The notes under the pieces are model-generated. The model ran no database searches and was not told where the DNA came from. It saw nothing but the letters and a program-made list of their open reading frames with translations. A program made the translations under genes and the position numbers. Positions 57,831 through 64,000 of a DNA stretch of 64,000 nucleotides are shown here, in pieces; positions within the stretch are counted from its first letter, which is position 1, and the number at the start of each line of letters is the position of its first letter. The DNA is from Apostichopus japonicus (lineage: Eukaryota > Echinodermata > Holothuroidea > Aspidochirotida > Stichopodidae): the NCBI RefSeq assembly GCF_037975245.1, contig NC_092581.1, positions 12,303,303 through 12,367,302 on the forward strand. Direction: 5' to 3'.

Positions 57831-58957
57831 ATGAAGCTGTTCCCTTTATATAACTTATACTGTAAATATATTCAGAATATTCAGCGTCAACGAAACTGAG
57901 GAGAGGAACGCAAAGCACGCCGGGTAATATCACAGAGTGGTACTGCTGGTGTATACAGCCAATTGACATGTGTGCATTTATCTCAAGTGCTTTACCTTGT
58001 TCAAATATTGCACCACACGGTCTATAAGGGGCAAAATCTAGTATGAAATAGGACGTAATCTCCACGGTCCCCGTTTCGACGTTTCGAGAAAGACAGTGTT
58101 TCTCACCTCAATATATATGTTGAAATGAAAATGCAGTGACCAATTTTCAAAATATATCAACTTGAGGATTTCTGTTACCATCGTCGGCATATTTCATTGA
58201 CATATTTGACGCTCTCTCGATAATTTCTAGATGTGTTTTCTTTTTAAGAGTATGAGCAGGGAAAGGGGGTGGGCGGGGGGGGGGGGTGATGCTGTCCTCC
58301 ATACATGAAATTTTGTAAAACTTATAAAGCGACTTTAACATGTTATATTTTTGACGTAATACAAATAAGGCTACCTTGCCATAAGACAAAATAAATATAT
58401 AGTTTTCAAAATGGTACTAGGGGTGGGGAGGGGTCGAGTCTGCTCTCCCCACTCCCACAAAATCGTCCCAAACGTGTGCCCGTACATGTTACCAAACCGA
58501 CATTTAATCTAGTATGAATAGCACATATAGCCATTATATTAATGAAGATTTCTCATAGAGCTTTCTTGTTTAATCAACCTTGGTGATTAAGTGCGTTGCC
58601 GTGTAGATATTAAATATTATATTTCATGGAAGCATAAAGAGCTAAAGTTTCCATGATTGTTGTGCTGTAGTAATATAGCGGGTATTAATTATTAGTTCAA
58701 CAACTCACCAAGGACATGATTGATCCGAAATCACACCTCTCATATTTGTTTCAGATTGGTTTCTATGGTGATAACAACAGACGGATGTGTGAATATTTAA
58801 TTTCGATAATGTTTGCTATAATAATACTCGTGCTATATAAACAGTCTTCTATATATACAGGAAATATTTATTAAGAAATTAAGACGACACCAACGGTTAT
58901 GAAGACGAAAATAATCAGTCAATGATAAAGAAATATATTTAAAGAGTGACGAGTTCG
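57831..58957. other. Intergenic DNA
   Basis: AT-rich with a G-run at 58274-58287. No gene supported. Confidence 0.35.
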
Positions 58958-58960
58958 ATT

Positions 58961-58994
<34 letters not shown>

Positions 58995-59086
58995 GTGTGT
59001 GTGTGGGGGGGGTTGGCTGTTGGCTGATGTCCGTCCTGGAGTGGGGGTATAAGGGTAGGGATTTTTTTTTTGAGGGGGGGGTTACG

Positions 59087-59155
<69 letters not shown>

Positions 59156-59189
59156 ATTGAAATTGTAATATATATATATACATATATAT
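58958..59189. repeat. GTT and TA microsatellites
   Basis: A GTT run (about 58961-58993) passes into GT and G-rich sequence. TA tracts follow at 59090-59153 and 59169-59189. Confidence 0.9.
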
Positions 59190-59660
59190 TTGGGGTGGGG
59201 TCAAGTTCCCCATATATAAGAGGCTTCGGCTCTGGGTAGCACTGGTAAATCCGCTGCTCAAGTCAGTCATTTTCTTTGCTCTGTTCAACATTGGTCATAA
59301 GTTAATTGGACAGAGCTGTCACGTATGAGTACTAACAGATAATATACAGGCGTAATTATCATAGTTTACTTCATTAAGTTAAAACAGTTATTAGTTATAT
59401 ATGTGATAGCAAACCGACCATATGACGGTTATCGTAATTTAGAGTGACGATCAGCTATCGTTGTATATAGGCATACCGGCAAACATGACACAATGTTGGT
59501 ATGATTAGATGTAAGGGGGAGCGCAATAAATGTGCTTCTAAGCGTGTAATTCTATCGCCTGTGCAGTTTCATTAATGGAACAGAGAGAGGGTTCGTGTGG
59601 ACTTTTTCCCAGATATATTTTAAGAAGTGCTAACGGTATTGCAGAACAGATGAGAAACGC

Positions 59661-59666
59661 TTTATT
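59661..59666 (-). promoter_or_regulatory. Polyadenylation signal close to the candidate terminal exon
   Basis: AATAAA on the minus strand, 14 nt after the stop codon of the candidate exon at 59681. Confidence 0.4.
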
Positions 59667-59680
59667 TCAAGTGTTTTTAA

Positions 59681-59876
59681 TCAGAAAATTCTCAGTAAAT
59701 TAAGATGTTGGCTTATCATTGCATCGTGTGCACTCCGTAACTCTGGTATTGAATGTTGGATAGCGATCAAGAGAAAAACCGAGTCTAAGAGAAACGCAAC
59801 GACACAGTATACAACGTAGTGCAATGATGCTTCTGTGTCGTTATTCTCTCCAAATAAGGATCTTAAATTGCGCAAA
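59681..59876 (-). CDS. Candidate terminal exon of an unidentified membrane protein
   Basis: After a T-rich acceptor (GTTTTATATCTTTCTAAG) the frame runs 65 codons to TGA. It contains one hydrophobic segment (YVVYCVVAFLLDSVFLLIAI), then a polar C-terminus HSIPELRSAHDAMISQHLN. An AATAAA follows 14 nt after the stop. A possible upstream exon on the same strand lies near 60510-60620, after a strong acceptor (TTTTTTCTCTTCTATTTCAG), but its phase does not clearly match. Family not recognised. Confidence 0.35.
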
Positions 59877-60772
59877 CTTAGAAAGATATAAAACACGAAG
59901 ACAAAAAATGAATGGGGAAGGGTCGATAGGGAAAGAGAGGGTAAGGACAACTTGGAAATGGGTCGGAGAGGGGATTTATAGGGGAAAGTGAGAGGAGAGT
60001 GGGCCCATGGAGGGGAGGCCGAGGAGAGTTTGGAATTTGGGAGGGATCGTAGTAGGATAGGAAGGGGTACGAGAGGGGATCAGAAGGGATAGGCTAGGTC
60101 ATTTTCTTTTCTGCTCGGCTGTAGTGGGAAATGTCATGCCTAGTATTACTCTATTGCTGCCATATGTATCCATTACTATGAACCAACCTTCAGTTATAGG
60201 CTGTCAAACTAGCTAACATATTAACGTTTTGCTGCGGTGACAAAACTGACTAGTGGGAAAGAATGTGAAATATGTACACTTCAGTGACAACGGTAGCACT
60301 AAATATTAAACAAGAAGTAACTTTAATCGAAGGTACTTGTAAAGACCCTATAGCAACGAGCTATCTTAAGTCAATTCTTCTGTTTGCAAATACTGTATAA
60401 CTTGATAATAATCTACAAAACCAATCTGATAATCAACAACCGATGCACTCAGAGATGATAAGCTCTATACACGTACAATCCACATGGGGCACTGAAGTAT
60501 TCTGTAAGCGGGCAATGCCTCAATGAAAAGCAAACAAACTTCGGCTTGTTTGTTTTGTTTGATTTCATAAAAAGGGATATTCCGGAACTGAAATAGAAGA
60601 GAAAAAACTATCCTACATTGTTTGTGGAAAACTTCCATTTTCGAGGAGATCTCCAACCTCACCATCGAACATTGGTCTATGCGATATAGATAAACTTATG
60701 ATAAAATAATTCCAAAGCATCTAAGAAGACTCTTATCATTCCGTTTGGGAGATATGAGAGATTTAATGTTTC
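59877..60772. other. Sequence upstream of the candidate terminal exon
   Basis: A purine-rich tract on the plus strand (59920-60080). The minus-strand acceptor near 60617 opens FRNIPFYEIKQNKQAEVC and more to about 60470. This may be an exon. Confidence 0.3.
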
Positions 60773-61515
60773 TTCCCACACTAGGCAGAAGACTAAAGCA
60801 AGTATAAATATGATATCATCGGAACACCATGCGGATTTTTTTTTTGTTATGATTTTCTTTTATTTATTACAATGTTTAATTTGTGTAAGGGAGATGATCT
60901 TCGCAAATGCTAAATCTAACATTTTGAAGTTTTTAACATGATCATATGAAGGCATTTGTTTTAGTGTCAGCATGGTTTATATACCTTGAATATATCAAAT
61001 TCAAAACACAGAAAGTAAAAATATTTCTCATCCGAGTGGATACGATATCACAAACTTTTCCAACATAACTCCCACACCGGACATTTTTAAACTAGGATAT
61101 CTGCCAATATAGGAACAATTTCTTAGAAGTTATATATCCTTTTGTGTCTCCTTTTAATGATAGCTTGTCTCTTATGACGAGACATCGTTCTTCCCACACT
61201 AGGCAGAAGACTAGAGCAAGTATAAATATGATATCATCGAAACTCCATGCTGTAACTTTTTGTTATGATTTTCTTTATTTATTGCAACGTTTAATATGTG
61301 TAAGGGAGATGCTCTTGGCAAATGCTGAATCTAATATTTTGAAGTTTGTAACATGATCATATGAAGACATTTGGTTTCAGTGTCAACATAACTCTCAGAC
61401 CGGACATTTTAAACTAGGATATCTGTCAATATAGGAACAGTTTCTTATTAAGTAAGTTATTTATACTTTTTGTGTCTCATTTTAATGTATATTGTCTGTT
61501 GAGACGAGACATTGT
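60773..61515 (+). repeat. Tandem duplication, 418-bp period
   Basis: Copy 1 spans 60773-61190 and copy 2 spans 61191-61515. Both begin TTCCCACACTAGGCAGAAGAC and share GCAAGTATAAATATGATATC, AAGGGAGATG and TAACATGATCATATGAAG, then CCGGACATTTT and AACTAGGATATCTG. Copy 2 lacks about 95 bp present in copy 1 (near 60970-61060). Confidence 0.9.
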
Positions 61516-64000
61516 TGTTCTAATGCAAACTAGTTTTACCAGACAAATCCTTTCATACGAGAGTGAATCATATAGTAGAGGTGTTTTGAAGTGCGTTAAA
61601 TCGGGAATCTTTTCTTGTTTGTCAATCCCTTCACAATTATTCCATCATTACGTAACTTGCTTTTGAAGAATATTTTCTCCGTCAGTGCCATGATGACATC
61701 ACAAACTCACCACTATAAAGATGAAAGCTTCAACGACATGAAAGAAGGATTTATGAATTGAAAGAGAATATTGTAAAATTTGTCGCAACAATATGAACAC
61801 AAACAGACAGGAAATAAAAAGAACAAAAGTTATGTGTTTAGCACACAAATATATTTACGTAGAAACAAAAATAGACAAGTCCCAGTAGACTTGTTGTATA
61901 ATGTTGTATATGGGGGAAAAGTCGCATAACAAAGCATAAGATTTAAAAAATAAAAAAAAATAAAAATTATCTAAGTAAAAATCAATACATTAATCCAACC
62001 CTTCCATCTTGACCACCTGGTCCACTGCCATAAGGCAAATTTGTAAACTTGATTCATTTTTATCAGTGAGTACATCGAGCAACACGTTCAATGTAATGTC
62101 GTACACGGAGGACACATCAAATCATCTTCGTTTGCAATGTAAATCACTGTTTAGCCTTTCATGAAGCCATTTGATCATACCTCCCAAACATAATAACATC
62201 TCGTTTTCACTTTTTGAATTCTGTTTCCCCAAGGATAAAATAACCATTTCAATTTTATAAGGGAAACGACAGCATTTTGTTGACGTAGAAGTAGTAGTCC
62301 ATGTATGATATCACAGGTTATTGTCCAATGCGTTCATCTAATGAACAAAGTGAATGAACTGCAGAATTAGCTATCTCAACAATGGAAGAAGGTTGTTGTA
62401 AGCTTGAGAGTTGGATAAATGTGCTTTGTTTTACAAGCTCTGTTTGACATAAATTTGTCAATCTTAGACCTTTGAGACCCTTGTCACTCTACGTCCCTTT
62501 CTTCCTCCTAAATGTTATTGGGATTCCCTACCAGGGAACCCCCCCCCCCCACTATTATTGGGCTTCCCACCAGGGAAACTACCACAGACCCTTCCCTAGT
62601 TCTCAGACAATAAGAGGAATGACTTGTGTACCTAGTAAAAATAAATTTGTACAAATTCAGTTCATACAGCACAGATGCACTGTGAGAGCTGTACCCCCCC
62701 CCCCCCCCCCCTTTGCAGGTACGTTTGTTTTCTTTATTTCATCGATTTTTCTGTAGCTCATTAAATGATCACATTTCACAATTTGTTTTTTGGTAGCAAA
62801 CAGAAAAGATAATTTGGTAAGATTTCAACAATTACTGCATGACGAACAAAACCAATTACAACACTGTTAATGAGCTGAAACCAATCAATGTACCAGCCGA
62901 GAACATTTCCTTATTCTGCGGTTTCATTTCATCACGTTCTACTGCCCTTGCGAACAATCACTGAGCTGAAGGTATCCGTCCCCCAAATTACACCTTTTTA
63001 TTAAAATGGAATGCGACATGCTGGGTGCCGAAGTTGTATGTCTCATTTAACATTTCACAGCGTTGTCCTCAACTTGGGCTTGAGGCAACGCATTTGCGAT
63101 CCAAAGGTGTGCGTGTTGGGAGTCCTGTGGGCTGTGGCCATATTTATCATTGGAATGTGTCCATGTGAAGGCACCTAATCTCCATTCCCCCCCCCCCTCT
63201 TTTTCACCCAGGTGTTAAAATGGGGGACCTACGAGGTCACTTGTAAATATAAAAGTTGTATCTGCCGTTTGAATTGTGCACACTTTGGTGCGTGTGTGTA
63301 TGACTGCTACAAATGACCAAGGGATTAATTATTGTAAATTTCATCGTGTGACAAGGCCTTGATTCAAGACTGTAAACTTTTTTTCCAAATTTTAACATTT
63401 TCACAGTTATTAGAACCACGATTGTAGCTACTTCGGAACAGCGTCAAATTATAATGAAATGTGATTTCGCCAAAGTTATTCAAGGTGAACGTTGGGTTGA
63501 AGTTGTTATAATCTGGTGGTTTCGATACTCCACCATTAATAAGGAAAAAATATAAAGGTAACCGAACTCATCATCTGTTACTTAAGTCCAACCAATGAAA
63601 TTACGTTTTCACTTTGAAGCTACAACGGTTGGCCAATCAAAACTGCATTTTTACCCTTATAGCTTCATTTTGCGATGGGTTGTAAAGTTTGTGTTACTCT
63701 GACCAAACAGTGTAATTTTACATGCATGTTTAGATAATCCTTAATCTAACATATATATTTATGTGATTGCAAATGTTAAATGCTCCTACTAAGAGAGTTA
63801 TTAAAACAATTAGAGTGTGATGGTCCACTTGCTATGGAGACCCAAACGTCTGTCGTGCAAATGTTCGGTGGGTCGCAGCAGGATTTTGAAGATGTTTGAA
63901 ATTGATCAAGTATTTGGAGGTTTGCCCTCGGAGACTTTTTTTCCGACATCAACTCCATAGTTGTAGTTAGCTTGCATACATTCTGATCATCGATTTGAGC
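61516..64000. other. Intergenic DNA to the right edge
   Basis: AT-rich with C-runs at 62540-62552, 62694-62712 and 63188-63198. A 60-codon minus-strand frame (63776-63958, MELMSEKKSPRANLQ) looks mildly coding but has no supporting splice site or family match. Confidence 0.35.

Noticed and set aside
63776-63958. 60-codon minus-strand frame starting MELMSEKK
   Set aside because: Composition is mildly gene-like, but there is no donor, no family match and no neighbour to join.

Overview
This is animal nuclear DNA: AT-rich, gene-poor, with GT-AG introns, tRNA-derived SINEs, a non-LTR retrotransposon tail, many short DNA transposons and long microsatellites. A marine invertebrate is likely. Frequent TAGGCCTA-type words and the divergent kinase point to an echinoderm, but that assignment is inference. 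There is no bacterial-style operon.

Three spliced genes can be rebuilt from the sequence, with reading phase kept across every junction. (1) 1-2653, minus strand: the first four coding exons of mitochondrial pyruvate carrier subunit 2 (MPC2); the gene runs off the left edge. (2) 9202-14096, plus strand: a complete five-exon gene for a protein of about 1065 residues, with a long disordered N-terminal part and a C-terminal divergent protein kinase domain. (3) 25118-32124, minus strand: a five-exon single-pass type I membrane protein with a signal peptide, a small cysteine-containing ectodomain, a Ser/Thr-rich stalk, one membrane helix and a short tail. Weaker candidates are a first exon at 39746-39808 (plus), a short ORF at 34662-34826 (minus) and a terminal exon with a close AATAAA at 59681-59876 (minus).

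The rest is mostly repeats. The best-supported are short non-autonomous hAT-type elements with 8-bp target duplications: 1190-1599, 4190-4968, 17734-18099, 35997-36796, 43289-43643 and 48273-49915, with 33562-33910 weaker. Six copies of a shared GC-rich core (around 4850, 5720, 18000, 36720, 48360 and 49650) link several of them. Four tRNA-derived SINEs of two subfamilies lie at 28461, 36871, 39320 (minus) and 53304, and a 5'-truncated LINE at 54744-55455 (minus).

Other structure: a 138-bp near-perfect palindrome (16716-16853) inside TA repeats, with a related copy at 35206-35358. Both carry spaced CTGANGA and GAAAC words that resemble a hammerhead ribozyme core. There are also a 97-bp minisatellite (46416-47055), a 17-bp minisatellite open in three frames (56788-57830), a GAT/GACGAT tract (about 20100-21010), and several tandem segment duplications. 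Most other open frames are low-complexity or chance.
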